A stretch of 64,000 bases of DNA from Euryodendron excelsum (taxonomy: Eukaryota > Streptophyta > Magnoliopsida > Ericales > Pentaphylacaceae), in the NCBI GenBank assembly GCA_033060915.1, contig CM065384.1, positions 16,598,501 to 16,662,500 on the forward strand, written 5' to 3'. The position numbers and the translations under genes are program-made. The notes beneath the pieces were generated by a model that was not told the origin of the DNA, ran no database searches, and saw only the letters and a list, made by a program, of their open reading frames with translations. Below, in pieces: positions 1 through 12,249 of the stretch (positions are counted from its first letter, which is position 1; every line of letters begins with the position of its first letter).

Positions 1-2674
1 GGCCCCCTTGATTATGTGGTGAAGCCTTAGCCTTGTATGTTCACGACCCCAAATTGCATTGTGCATATCATAGTCTTGCATCTTCCAAAATTCGTTTTCG
101 AACACGTCTTCAAAATCATTTTCAAACTAGTTTTCAACATTGCATCAAAATCTCTTTTTCAAAACATGTTTTCAAAATCACAATCCTAGGGTGATTCTAG
201 CTTTTCCATGGCTAGGGTTGCTTTAGGAAAGTGTTACATTTAAAGTGACCAATACGGTCCATATTTTCAAATCTTATTGTTTTCAAAACTGCTTTCCTAA
301 AGTGGTTCTAGCCCTCTTATGGTTAGAATCGCTTTAGGAAAGTGAGATGTTTTTACACCTTCTAAAAACTCTCTTTTCAAAAAGTCTTTTTCAACATACT
401 TTCCTAAAACTCTCCTCTCCAAAATTGTTTTCAAAAACTCTCTCTCAAAATCTATTTTTCAAAACCCTCTTTTTCAACTCCTTTCCAAAATCCTCTCCCC
501 AAAGTCCACTTTCCAAAAACGTTCCCTAGGTCTCTTTCCTAGAAAAACTCTCTCTAAAAATCTTCCTAAAAGCTCTCTTCCCAAAATCTTCCTTCTAGAA
601 ATTTCCCTATAAGATTTTCTTTCTAAAATCTACATTTTCAAAAACATGCTTTCCAAAAACTCCTTCTCTCTAAAATCTTTTTCCAAAAACTCTATCTTCA
701 AATTCACTTTCCAAAAAACTCCTCCCTAGGATTCCTTTCTAGTAAACCTTCGTTTTCAAAAACGCACTTTCCAAAAATCCTCTTTCCTTAGAGCCCAAGT
801 CAAGCCCTAGAACTCACAATTAGGAAACCCTAGTTTTCTTCCCAAAAACATGGTTTTCAAACTTTACCCCAAACCTAGGTTTTCAAAACCTCTTGTTTTC
901 ACATCCAAACTATACATATTTCCAAAACCTATTTTTTATGTCCAAACAATAGTTTTCCAAATCTAGCGTTTCTATAAATCTCCCTTTCCAAATCCTTACC
1001 AAATCCAATCTTCCCTTTAGGAAACCAAATCCAATCTCCCCGTTTAGGAAACCAAATCCAATCCTCCGCTTTTGGAAATAAAATCCAACCTTTTCTTTTA
1101 GAAACCAAATCCAATCCCTTCCTAATCCAACCTTTTCCAAATTCAACCCTTTCCTAATTCTATCCCTTTCCAAATCTTAACTTTCCAAATTCAAGTTTTC
1201 AAATCTTTCCTAAACTCAAACCTTTCCTACTCTTAAGATTTTCTAAAACCCTAAAACTTTCTAAATTTCAAATCTTTCCAAATTTAATGTTTTCTAAATT
1301 CAAAACTTTCTTAAGATAAATCTTTCTAAACTTCCAAACTTTCTAAATTCTAAATTTTTCAAAACTTCAACATCTTTCCAAATCTAAGACTTTTCTAAAC
1401 TCAAAGCTTTCTTAATTCAAACATTTCCTAAATCGAAAACTTTCCTTTTTCAAACCTTTCCAAATTCAAACTTTCCTAAGTTGAAACTTTCCTATCTCAA
1501 AAGCTTCTAAATTCAAAGCTTTCCAATTTCCAAACTTTCCTAAATTCCAAACTTTCCTAATTCGAAACTTTCCAAAAGTGAAACTTTCCTAATTTGAAAC
1601 TTTCCTAAACCAAACCTTTCCTAATTCAAACATTTCCTAAATCCAACCTTTCCTAAATCTCCTAAACCTTCCAAGTCGAGTCAAATCTTTTCTAAGTCTA
1701 GGTTTCCTAAAACCAAGTCTTTCCAAAATCAATCTTTCCAAAGCAAGTCCAATCTTCTCAATTTCAATTTCCAATCTCCTCTTCTAATTTCAAATCCAAT
1801 TCAATCTTTTTCTTCCAATCCAATCTCTCTCTTCAAATCAATCTCTTTTCAATCGGACTCTTGTCCGAACAACGACTGACTGATTCCCCCAAAGGGATAG
1901 GTAGGCAACCTTCATAGGTGCGGTCACAACACTTTTCAAACTTTCAATTCCACCCTCATGAGTGCGGTTTCCAAAATCTTTCCAAATCTCAAATTCCAAT
2001 CTATTTTCAAAATTCCAATTTCAAAATTTCTGTTTTCAAATTTCTGTTTCCAAATTTTCAAACTTTTCAATTTCAATTCTATCTCGTCAAATCTCTTTTC
2101 AAATCTATTTTTCAAGTCTCTTTTCTTGCACTTGCATATCATGCATCATGATAATTTATAAACATTGTTTTTCAAAGCGGATAGGATTGGTTAATAGTTA
2201 GTTGAAGACTCTCATAGGTGAATCTAGGGTAGATTGACATGTAGGTACTGAAAGGGCGGGGTAGGGTGACAGCTTAGTGCGTCTTCCCTACACGTAACCA
2301 ACCTCCGAACCTAGAATCACTGATTTCAAAAACCAAAAAGGAGTTATTTTTCTAAAAAGGGCTAAATATTTTCCAAAGGTTGCCAAACAACCTATTTTCT
2401 TAAAAACCCTCTCTCGAGGAGATATTTTCAAAATCGTTTTCCAAAAACCCTAAGTGTAGTCCTCGGATTATTCTTAGTTTTTAGGTGACCTAACTCACCT
2501 TAATCAAGTTAGGTGGCGACTCCGAATCTTTTTCAAAAGCCCTTTATTCAAACCTATTTTCAATTCAAACCTAGTCGCACTCATTCTTCTAGGAGGGTGA
2601 GTTCTAACGAGAAAGTACATCATTTTTTCCACTTGTGTGAGTATTCCTCAAGTGCGAAAAATCTGGGCGCGACA
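1..2674 (+). repeat. 5' LTR of element A, 3' portion only
   Basis: Aligns base for base with 21190-23876 of the 3' LTR of the same element, with roughly zero to three differences per 60 bases in the lines compared by eye. It ends in GGGCGCGACA at 2674, directly before the PBS. The upstream half, with TATA box and tandem repeats, lies outside the window. Confidence 0.93.
100..2150 (+). repeat. Low-complexity, G-poor U5-like tract of the giant LTR
   Basis: About 2 kb of degenerate short motifs such as TTTCCTAAA, CTTTCCAAA and TTTTCAAAA. The plus strand is built of A, C and T with few G. The same tract recurs in every copy of this LTR (for example 21300-23340, 50300-52330 and 60200-62220, and reverse-complemented at 9480-11760 and 37370-39500). 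Open frames inside it are Phe/Lys/Ser-rich composition artefacts. Confidence 0.85.
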
Positions 2675-2676
2675 GC

Positions 2677-2694
2677 TGGTGACTCCACTGGGGA
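2677..2694 (+). other. Primer-binding site of element A
   Basis: TGGTGACTCCACTGGGGA starts two bases after the LTR end. It corresponds to the TGGCGACTCC..GGGGA type of PBS that in Ogre-like elements pairs with the 3' end of a tRNA-Arg. The tRNA assignment is from family knowledge; the position and sequence are seen. The same site occurs at 52871 and 62752. Confidence 0.85.
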
Positions 2695-4060
2695 TACTTA
2701 GAGGGTTAGGCCATAGTCATATCTCTTTACCCTTCACCCATGTAGAGTCTTCAATTAACTTGGTTCAATCCTATTCACTTTAAATTTTGAAAACTGTTTT
2801 CAAAAAAAAAAAAAATGCATTTATTCATATTATCTTGTATTCTGTTTGTCATCCACATACTAACACTTGCATCTTTATTTTGTAGGTGCGCTTTTTGCTT
2901 AAGTTTTAGTAATTGCTTTGCATGAATGTGATGTACAGGATGAATGGGAGTTGTTGGGCCCTTCCTCCACTTTTAAAAATCACACACACACTGCATGTGC
3001 ACTTACATTCTGCATACTTGCATACCCTGATATGTCCTTTCTAGTTAGAAAGGGGGAACGGCATATTGGTTGTAGGCAAGATGCTGTGTCAGTTTCTTCG
3101 CCTACGGCCTCTTGATGGTTCCTCCGCTCGGATCACCAACCGATCATGGCACCACCTCGGGGAGTGGGCCTAGGTTTGAAGATCTGGGGACTGAGCCTTT
3201 TTAGGACGCATTAGTTAACCCTCAACCTCATACTCATATAGACACCATGCCTAGCCAAACCTCTGCCGGATTTAGGACACGAGCACCGTTTTCAAAACCA
3301 CGGAGGAAAGGGCGACTGCTCTTACTTTCATTTATACCTGCTGTTATAATGCTTGTATTTATACTGTTATAATGTTTGTCTAATTGTTCATGCATGCATG
3401 TTTACTTCAATTGTACCTTCTCTCCTTATACTTTTTGCATATTCATGTTCATGCATTCAATATCCCATGTCAAGACAAGAGTTCCAAGTAACTCGAGTCA
3501 CTGCATTCTCATGCATATGATCAACCCATTGAGAGTGACACCAACGTCACTCTCCCTTGCATTGAACCTACCCAAACCCTAAGAGTTCCCGCGTAACCCT
3601 AAGGACTCATTGCATGCATCTCGATTCGTTCCATAAGAGGGGCCCCAATCCCTCTATGCTCACGGAGATAGGGTTGCCAAGAAGACAAGGGGCAATCAAT
3701 CAACAAGGTCTCTCAGCGACCTCCTCGATATCAAATCCAAGGAAGGCGAATCCGAAGACTCAAGAGTAGGTTAGGTTTTCCCTTTTGTAAAAGTAGATAG
3801 GTGGAAGTCCAAAGGAAAATGTTACCCCTCCCCCTATTAAAATGTATTTCAATTCTTTTGTATCTTAAACCCAAAATTTAATGTACTCCTTTATTTTATG
3901 AATGAATGCATGAATGGCCAAGGGTTCCTCCCTGACGTTAAGGTGTCTGCATACAGGGGCAAACCCCCTATCTCCAAAAGTGAGCCAATACATCATGGCT
4001 AGTTTCCCTCTTAAATAGGGGCACCCTAAGACATGCATTGCATAGATTTCTCCAGGAACC
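2695..4060 (+). other. Untranslated leader of element A
   Basis: No convincing coding sequence. It contains an A run near 2801-2813 and pyrimidine-rich stretches. Positions from 2695 to about 3880 are closely similar to the leaders at 52889-54125 and 62770-64000, including a GC-richer block around 3040-3310. Small ORFs in it are not kept in the same frame across the three copies. It probably holds packaging or dimerisation signals, which is inference. Confidence 0.7.
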
Positions 4061-4076
4061 AAACTCTAATTTGTAA

Positions 4077-4789
4077 TTGTTGTCGTCATTGTTAGAGGTA
4101 ATGAATACTAGTCCAAGTTCCTCTATAATAGTGAAGGCCATGGGTTACAAGCTTAAGGAGAACATACCATTGGAAAGCGGGAATGCTAGCAACACACTTA
4201 CCGTAATCTCAGCAAGGAAAATTCCTGCCTTGGAGGAGCCCGAATACCAAAATCCTTCCTTCCTAACCATGCAATCTCATCAACCTGACATGAACTTAAC
4301 CATAGGAGCCTTACTAGACCCTTCCCATTATCCCCTTGTCCTTACTACTTGTTTGAACCTGAGCCCATGATCGCTATGGCTCGACCTGAACCTCAAACCA
4401 ACAACCAAGGAAACACACAACCTAAGCTAGCTTTAGTCTTGCCAAAGAAGCCGAATGTGCCCACCACTCTACCCGTCCTCACCAACCCTTCACCTGTAGA
4501 AATCCCTTTGCTCGTAAACCCAAGGATAACTCTTCCCACCATAACCCAAACACCAATACCCAGTCTTCATAACGTCCTATGGAATTACCCACCTGATAAG
4601 GGCATCGGAAAGCCCGTAACAGAAATAGGGGGGATGACTCGGTCAGGGCGCCTTTATACCTCTGTTGAAGTGGAAAGAAAAAGGAAGGGGAAGGATAAAG
4701 AAGGAGAGTGCTCCAACCAACCAACAGATCAGGAGATGTCAGAATTCACCAAAGCTTTACGAAAGGTTGATTACGATATCATGGAATAG
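4077..4789 (+). pseudogene. gag C-terminal remnant
   Basis: The better supported part is the frame from 4349 to 4789, proline-rich and then ending in a segment with the motif GGMTRSGRLY followed by a charged Lys/Glu stretch. That motif is characteristic of the gag-protease linker of plant Tat-type elements. It continues in the same frame into the protease after a TAG at 4787-4789. The capsid domain and CCHC knuckle expected upstream are not found between 2695 and 4349, so most of gag seems deleted. The frame at 4077-4370 is not recognised and may be unrelated. No start codon can be assigned with confidence. Confidence 0.6.
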
Positions 4790-5326
4790 CTTAGGAAAGC
4801 CCTAGCCCATATTTCGATGTTGGGTTTGTTGCTCACTTCTGAGGTGCACCGGAATGCTTTAATAAAGATCCTCAAGGATGCTCATGTGCCCGAGAGCTTC
4901 ACACCAAATAATCTACATGACTTGGTCAGTCTCATTATGGCCCCAAACATCATCACTTTCTCTGATGACGAGATTCCGGCTGATGGAACAGGTTATACCC
5001 GGGCTTTGCATATCGCCGTAAGAACAAGAGGAAGAATGGTAGCCAAAGTATTGATAGATAATGGGTCGGCATTGAACGTGTGCCCGTATTCTACTTTGGA
5101 AAGGCTGGGAATGGACCAAACTTACTTGAAAAATAGTGGTATGATCATCCGTGCCTTTGATGGATCTCGGAGGGAAGCCATGGGGGAAATTGAAATGCCT
5201 GTTAAGATAGGACCAGTAACCTTCACAATTAAATTTCAGGTTTTACACATTCCGGTTGTCTATAACTTGCTGTTAGGAAGGCCTTGGATTCATTCGGCAG
5301 GCGTGGTTCCTTCTAGTCTTCATTAG
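4790..5326 (+). pseudogene. Retropepsin-like protease domain of element A
   Basis: In the same frame as the preceding gag linker. The active-site motif LIDNGSALNV begins about 5051, with the catalytic Asp codon at 5057-5059 (DNGS in place of the usual DTGS, common in plant Tat elements). The flap and C-terminal part with LLGRPWIH lies near 5270-5290, typical of aspartic proteases of this group. The frame is closed by TAG stops at 4787-4789 and 5324-5326, both where homologues usually have Gln. As retropepsin it would process Gag-Pol within virus-like particles. Confidence 0.8.
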
Positions 5327-5833
5327 AAAGTCAATTTCATCGTGGGCTCGAAGCTAATTACTATTTTCGCTGAAAAAGAGCTCGCTGTATACAAAGCTGA
5401 CATCATTGCATCTGACACTGAACTGCCCTCTTGTTTTCAATCGTTCGAATATATCACTGTCATGCAGAAGGAAGATCAGCTGAAGCCAAATTATTCTAAG
5501 AAGTCTCAGATGGTAGTGCGGTACTTTAAAGAAAATGGTTTCTATCTGGGTAAAGGCTTAGGGAGATGTTTACAAGGAAGACCAGATATCGTAGAAATAC
5601 CGTCAACTGAACCCACCTTTGGGTTGGGATATGAACCCACAAAAAGAGAAAGAATAGAAGCAACGCAAAAGGGAAGGGCTGATAAGAAAGCTGTCATGGA
5701 ACTCTCGGACCAATTCAAGCAGTTAGACATGAGGAAAGGAACACCTGTATTAAGTAATAAGAAGAGAAAAGTCCAAGGAGAAGCGCCCGTCATGACGACC
5801 AGCATCGGAGTAACCCAAGATGGATCCATTTGA
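5327..5833 (+). pseudogene. Protease-RT linker with G-patch-like motif
   Basis: Same frame as the protease, read through the TAG at 5324. It contains a glycine-rich segment around 5540-5620 (GKGLGRCLQG ... FGLGYEP) that resembles the G-patch-like domain found between protease and RT in many plant Tat elements. It ends in TGA at 5831-5833. Its function in the element is not known; G-patch motifs generally bind RNA or helicases. The downstream RT frame begins about 265 bases later. Confidence 0.65.
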
Positions 5834-6058
5834 GCAATGTTGCCAGGCGAAAAGTTGCATAATTGGGCCAGCAAAGACATCATCCGTGCTCGCAAGTTTC
5901 GGTACAAAGCCCGTTAGAGCGAGACCCTAGAGCAACTGATTTGCCATAAACTTTGTCCTTTTAAATTTATTTGTCTTAACTTTTTAAAATCAAGTTATCA
6001 ATGAATAAAATAATATCCCTTTCTTGTTTGATTTATTATACACTATTTTCCATGCCAG
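5834..6058 (+). other. Candidate intron or spacer between protease and RT frames
   Basis: AT-rich stretch with no open frame that ends in a pyrimidine-rich run and CCATGCCAG (AG at 6057-6058), a good plant 3' splice site. Ogre elements are known to have an intron between the protease and RT regions. The donor cannot be placed with certainty. Confidence 0.35.
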
Positions 6059-6098
6059 GGACCCTTGCATCCGATATCCTACTCAGTTAATCTAGGGA

Positions 6099-7340
6099 AT
6101 GCCAATCTTGATAAATGATGACTTGAACACCGAGTTTGATTACCAACAACTGGGAATTGAAGAAGATGTAAATTTTACAGAGGAGGTGCCAGATGAAATT
6201 CGGGAACAAATAGAAAGACATGAGAATAGTAATACCCCAAACATTGAGGAAGCGGAAGCCATTAATTTAGGAAATAAAGGGGATCCGAAAGAGCTTAGAA
6301 TCGGTACAGGCCTAGATCAATGGCAGCGCAAAGAATTATTGGAACTTCTACGTGCATACTTGGATGTTTTCGCATGGTCTTATCAAGATATGCTCGGATT
6401 AGATGAATCCATTGTGGAACATAGACTACCTTTGGACCCGCAGATGAAACCCTTTAAGTAGAAGTTAAGAAGATTGAAACTCGAATGGAGCCTGAAAATC
6501 AAGGAGGAGGTGATTAAACAATTTTAGGCAGGGTTTCTGCAAGTGGTAGAATATCCCCAATGGCATTGCTAATATTGTCCCGGTACCTAAGAAAGATAGC
6601 AAGGTGCGGATGGGCATTGACTTTCGGGATCTCAATAGGGCCAGTCCAAAGGATGATTTTCCTCTTTCCCTCATAGACTTGCTTGTTGACAACACGGCCG
6701 GTCATGGAATGTTTTCTTTTATAGATGGTTTTTCGGGATATAATCAGATCAAGCTGGCTGAAGAAGATCGGGAGAAGACTGCTTTCATTACCCCTTGGGG
6801 AGTATACTGTTATAAGGTCATGCCATTCGGGCTTCGCAACGCAGGGGCAACCTACTAAAAAGTCATGGTAACTTTATTCCATGACATGATGCATCAGGAA
6901 GTACAGATCTATATGGATGACATGATCGTCAAGTCCAAGCAACGGAAGGACCACTTATTCAACTTGCGGAAGGTGTTTGATCACCTCCGTAGATATCAGC
7001 TTAAGCTAAATCCGGCCAAATGCACATTCAGAGTATCTTCAGGGAAATTGTTGGGATTTATAGTCAATGAAACGGGGATAGAGGTTGATCCTGCCAAGGT
7101 AAAGTCCATTGTTGAAATGCTTACACCAAAAGGGGAAAAGGAGGTTCGGTCTTTTCTAGGAAAGTTGAACTTTATTAGCAGGTTCATTGCTCAAATGACC
7201 CACCTGTGCGAACCTATTTTCAAGCTCCTTAAGAAAGACGTTCCAAAGGAGTGGGATGATAACTGTCAAATGGTGTTTAAGAAAATTAAAGAATATCTTC
7301 GAAATCCCCCTAGCCTAGTGGCACCAACCCCGGGGCATCC
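6099..7340 (+). pseudogene. Reverse transcriptase of element A
   Basis: The N-terminal part (6099-6461) contains the VFAWSYQDM-type motif seen before RT in Tat elements. The RT core follows with RDLNRASPKDDFP (about 6626), FSGYNQIK (about 6732), ITPWG and VMPFGL, then the catalytic YMDD at 6910-6921, so the metal-binding Asp pair is kept. Damage: TAG at 6459-6461 and at 6525-6527, an extra base near 6564 that shifts frame by one, and TAA at 6856-6858. In homologues the stop positions usually hold Gln. RT would copy element RNA into cDNA in particles; this copy cannot encode it in one piece. Confidence 0.9.
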
Positions 7341-8190
7341 TTTGCTGATGTACATGACAGTGTTAAATACTTCTATGGGATGCGTCCTGGGGCAGCATGA
7401 TGAAACGGGGAGAAAAGAGCAAGCTATTTACTACATCAGTAAGAAATTTCTGCCATATGAAGCGAAGTATTCCTATCTCGAGAAAACCTGTTGCGCATTA
7501 GCCTGGGCAGCTCACAGGCTTCGACACTACATGCTCTATCATACCACCTTCCTCATCTCTCAAATGGATCCCCTCAAGTATATATTTGAGAAACCAACCA
7601 TGTCCAGTAGAATTGCTCGATGGCACATGATCCTGTCAGAATTCGACATTGTGTTCACTACCCGTAAAGCAGTAAAAGGGCAGGTGATAGCTAATTATCT
7701 GGCTGAGAACCTCATTGATGATTATCAATCCATGGAGCCCCAATTTTCTGATGAAAATATACTATGCGTTGATGGTACATCTGAAGAGCAAGAACCAGCC
7801 GGGTGGAAGATGTTTTTCGACGGCGCTGCTAACAAAAGGGGAGCCGGCATTGGGGCAGTAGTAGTGTTAAGAACCGACAGTCATTATCCCATCGTAGTTA
7901 AGCTACAACTTGAACTCTGTACTAATAACATCGCCGAATATGAGGCTTACATCTTGGGGTTAAAATTGGCATTAGAAATGAGGATTGATGAATTGGTTGT
8001 TCTTGGTGATTCAGATTTGGTCATTCAGCAATCCAAGGACGTGTACCAAACTCGAGATGCCAAACTCTCCCCGTATCATTAATAGGTCAAGGACTTGTGT
8101 CAGCTATTCAATAGCGTGGATTTTCGTCACGTGCCCTGAACAGAGAACAGCTTCGCTGATGCCTTGGCTACATTAGCCGCAGTAATCAAG
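7341..8190 (+). pseudogene. RNase H region with second, archaeal-type RNase H
   Basis: The RT frame continues to 8082 through the RT-linked RNase H (around 7350-7700, including YISKKFLPYE and the SRIARW segment) and then a second RNase H with FFDGAANKRGAG (Asp codon about 7819), AEYEAYILGL and VVLGDSDLV, giving the D, E, D acidic residues. An added archaeal-type RNase H is a known mark of the Tat clade. TAA and TAG lie in tandem at 8080-8085 and TGA near 8138; the frame then runs on through FADALATLAA at about 8150-8180. The stops fall where homologues have Gln, Gln and Arg. Confidence 0.8.
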
Positions 8191-8957
8191 ATCGACAGTG
8201 GCACTGAAATACCCCTCTACAGATCTTCACCAGGGATGTCCCCTCTTATTGTCTGCATACAACCATTGAACCTCACGAGAAACCATGGTTTTATGACATC
8301 CAAAGGTATATTCAAGCAAGGACGTTCCCCGATGTGGCAACACAACGCGATAGGAAGACCATTTGTCGTTTGGCGAGACACTATTTCATGGCTGGAAATG
8401 AGCTTTTCAGGAGATCATGGTTAGGACCTCTAAGATGTGTCAATACCGCTGAAGCCAAAGTTATCATGGAGGAAGTGCACGAGGGAGTTTGTGGCCCCCA
8501 CATGAATGGCCACACGCTTGCAAAGAAGATTCTCCGGATAGGGTATTACTGGTCAACAATGGAGTCAGATTGCATTAGATACGTTTTCCGGTGTCACAAA
8601 TGTTAGATACATGGGGATAAGATCAAAGCACCACCGACTGAGCTCCATTCTATGTCAGCCCCATGGCCTTTTTCTATATGGGGGATAGATACGATTGGTC
8701 CCATCACTCCTAAAGCTTCCAACGGCCATCGCTTCATCCTGGTCGCCATTGATTATTTCACTAAATGGGTGGAGGCCGTCTCTTAAGTCCATGTCACCAA
8801 GAAGGTCGTAGAAAGGTTCATAAAAAATTACATCATCTGCTGGTATGGGATTCTCGAGTCACTCATTACTGATAATGCTTCCAATCTGAACAACGGATTG
8901 ATATCAAAGCTATGCCAAACATTTCGCATTGCTCACCGGAATTCGGTCACTTACCGG
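8191..8957 (+). pseudogene. Integrase of element A, N-terminal part
   Basis: A frameshift near 8240-8290 moves the frame. The HHCC zinc-binding module is visible (HEGVCG ... NGHTLAKK ... CHKC at about 8475-8604). The catalytic core follows with DTIGP (Asp codon 8688-8690) and ITDNAS (second Asp 8871-8873). TAG at 8604-8606 directly after the CHKC motif and TAA near 8785 interrupt it. The gene stops abruptly at 8957 where a solo LTR is inserted and resumes at 14008. Confidence 0.88.
8953..8957 (+). repeat. Target-site duplication, left copy
   Basis: ACCGG immediately before the solo LTR; the same five bases follow the LTR at 14003-14007. Five bases is the normal duplication length for Ty3/gypsy integrase. 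Confidence 0.95.
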
Positions 8958-9479
8958 TGTCGCGCCTAGATTTTTCGCACTCGAGGAATACTCACACAAG
9001 TGGAAAAAATGTTGTACTCTCTCGTTAGAACTCACCCTCCTAGAAGAATGAGTGCGACTAGGTTTAAATTGAAAATAAATTTGAATAAAGGGCTTTTGAA
9101 AAAGATTTGGAGTCACCACCTAACTTGATTAAGGTGAGTTAGGTCACCTAAAAACTAAGAATAATCAAAAGACTACACTTAGCGTTTTGGAAAACGATTT
9201 GAAAATATCTCCTCAAGAAAGGGTTTTTTAGGAAAACAGATTGTTTGGCAACCTTTGGAAAATATTTAGCCATTTTTAGAAAAAATAACTCCTTTTTGGT
9301 CTTTGAAATTAGTGATCTAGGTTCGGAGGTTGGTTACGTGTAGGGAAGACGCACTAAGCTATCACCCTAGTCCGCCCTTTCGGTACCTACATGTCAATCT
9401 ACCCTAGATTTACCTATGAGAGTCTTCAACTAACTAATAGCCAATCCTATTCACTTTGAAAAATAATGTTTGAAAGGAA

Positions 9480-11760
9480 ACTAACATGATGCCTGATATG
9501 CAAGTGCAAGTTAAGAAAATTGAAAAATAGATTTGGAAATAAATTTGAAAAGAATATGATTTGAAAATAGATTTGAAGAGATGAAATTGAAATTGGAAAG
9601 TTTGAAAATTGGAAGTAAAAATTTGAAAATAGAAATTTTGAAATTGAAATTTTGAAAATAGATTAGAATTTCAGATTTGAAAAAATTTTGGAAACCGCAC
9701 CCATGAGGGTGGAATTAAAAGTTTGAAAAGTATTGTGACCACACCTATGAAGGTTGCCTACGTATCCCTTTGGGGGAATCAAGTCAGTCGTAGTTCAGAC
9801 TGGAGTTCGATTGAAAATGGAAGAGTTGATTTGAAGAAGGAGATTGAATTGGAAATTGAAAGTAGAAGATTGAGAGATTGAACTTTGAATGGAGGATTGA
9901 AAATTGGAATTTGGAATTTCGGAATTGAAAAGATTGAATTTTGATTTGAAAAGATCGAATTTGGAAGAGAGAGATTTAGACTTATTTTGAAAAGATGAAG
10001 GTTTAGGAAACCTAGACTTAGGAAAGAGAAGAGACTTAGGAAAGATTTGACTCGGCTTTGAAGATTTAGGAAATTAGGAAGAATTGGATTTAGGAAATAT
10101 TCAAATTAGGAGAGTTCCAAATTAGGAAAGCTTTGAATTAGGAAAGTTTCATTTTTGAAAAGTTTCAAATTAGGAAAGTTTTGGAATTGGAAAGTTTAGT
10201 TTTAAGAAAGGTTTTGAAATAAGGAAGTTTAGAAAGTTGGAAAGTTTAGAATTTAGAATGTTTTGAAATAGGGAAGTTTTGAGTTTGGAAAGTTTTGAAA
10301 ACAAGGAAGTTTTGAAAATAAGAAAGTTTCATTTTGGGAAAGGTTTGAAAAGGAAAGTTTTCAGTTTAGGAAATGTTCGAATTAAGAAAGTTTTGAGTTT
10401 AGAAAAGTCTAAGATTTGGAAAGATGTTGAAGTTTTGGAAAATTTAAAATTCGGAAAGATTTAGGTTTAGAAAGATTTAACTTGAGAAAATTTTGAATTT
10501 AGGAAACTTTAAATTTGGAAAGATTCGAATTTTAGAAAGTTTAGGATTTAGAAAGTTTTAGAGTTTTAGAAAATTTTGAGATTAGAAAAGGTTTGAGGTT
10601 AGGAAAAGTTTGAAAACTTGAATTTGGAAAGTTAAAATTTGAAAGGAGGGTAGAATTGGGAAAGGGTTGAATTAGGAAATATTTGAATTTTGAAATTTAA
10701 GGAAAGATGTAAGGTTTAGGTTTAAGAAACTTATGGTTTAGGAAGGAATTGAATTAAGAAAGGTTTGGATTAGAAAGGGATTGGATTTGGTTTCTAAAAA
10801 AAAAGATTTGATTTTGTTTCAAAAAACGGAGTGTGGGATCTAGTTTCCTCAACGGGAATATTTTATTTGGTTTCCTAAAGGGAAGATTGGATTTGGCAAG
10901 GATTTGGAAAAGAAGATTCTAGAAACCCTAGTTTTGAAAAATTATAGTTTTGACATAGAAAAGAGGTTTTGGAAACATGTATAGTTTGGATGTGAAAACA
11001 AGAGATTTTGGAAACCTAGGTCTGGGGCAAAGTTTGAAAATCATGTTTTTGGAAAGAAAATTAGGGTTTCCTAATTGTGGGTTCTAGGGCTTGACTTGGG
11101 CTCTAAGGAAAAAGTTTTTGGAAAGTGCCTTTTTGGAAACGAAGGTTTTTCTAGAAGGGAATCCTAGGGAGGATTTTTTGGAAAGTGAATTTGAAGATAG
11201 AGTTTTTGGAAAAAGATTTTAAAGAGGAGTTTTGGAAAGTGTGTTTTTAGAAACGTAGATTTTAAAAGGAAAATCCTAGAGAGGAAATTTCTAGAAGGAA
11301 GATTTTGGAAAGAGAGTTTTTTAGAAAGGTTTTTGGAAGGAGATTGTTGGAGAGAGTTTTTTAGGAAAGTGAATTTAAGAAGTGTCTGTAGAAAGTGAAT
11401 TTTGAGGAGAAAGAGTTTTTGGAAAGGAGTAGAAAGAGGGAGTTTTGAAAAATAGATTTTGGAAGGGAGTCTTTGAAAACAATTTTGAAGAGGAGAGTTT
11501 TAGAAAAGTATGAAAACGTCTCACTTTCCTAAAGCGATTCTAACCATAAGAGGGCTAGAACCACTTTAAGAAAGTGGTTTTGGAAAACAAAGGTTTGAAA
11601 ATATAGACCAAAAAGGTCACTTGTAATGTAACACTTTCCTAAAGCAACCCTAGCCATGGAAAGGCTAGAATCACCCTAGAATTGTGGTTTTGAAAACAAG
11701 TTTTTGAAAAAGAGATTTTGATGCAATTTTGAAAACAAGTTTGAAAACAATTTTGAAAAC
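9480..11760 (-). repeat. Low-complexity tract of the solo LTR
   Basis: Reverse complement of the G-poor tract described for the other LTRs: here mostly GGAAAG, TTTGAAA and TTAGGAAAG motifs on the plus strand. No gene is seen in it. Confidence 0.8.
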
Positions 11761-12249
11761 GAGTTTGAAAACGAATTTTGGAAGGTGCAAGACTATGATA
11801 TGCACAATGCAATTTGGGGTCGTGAACATACAAGGCTAAGGCTTCACCACAAAATCAAGGGGGCCGGACCCACGTGGTCTTTGGTCAGACTAAAAGAAAG
11901 CCCCCGACACGGTAACTCTCCAATAGCCCAATCCTACACATGGACCGGAAATCCCCTTGTTTCAAGCATGCAAAGAAAGGGGGGGAAAGAGATGGGGGAT
12001 TAAAATAGAGAAAACCCAAGTGGGTTAGGAAAGAGAAGAGAGAGGGGGGAAGTGCAAAAATTTAAATAGAAAACCTACCGTATGTCTTCTTTATTTTGCA
12101 CTCCTTGCTTGTCTTCAATCTTTGATCTTCGGTCTTTGTCTTGATCTTCACCTTTAGTCTTCAAGAGTTGTCTTCAAGCTTTGGATTGCAGCTCTTCAAG
12201 TCTTCAAACGATGGTTGAAGGCTAGCGTATGAGTGTATGGGGGAGTGTA

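Noticed and set aside
347..529. ORFs such as 347-529, 910-1173, 1918-2201, 10279-10464, 21536-21718, 23160-23403, 52072-52392 and 61954-62252
   Set aside because: They lie in the G-poor low-complexity LTR tract, are Phe/Lys/Ser-rich because of composition, shift between frames in the copies and have no domain.
3376..3582. Leader ORF with a similar counterpart at 53617-53811
   Set aside because: The third copy near 63490-63690 has a one-base deletion that breaks the frame; the similarity is at the DNA level and seems to follow the leader as a whole.
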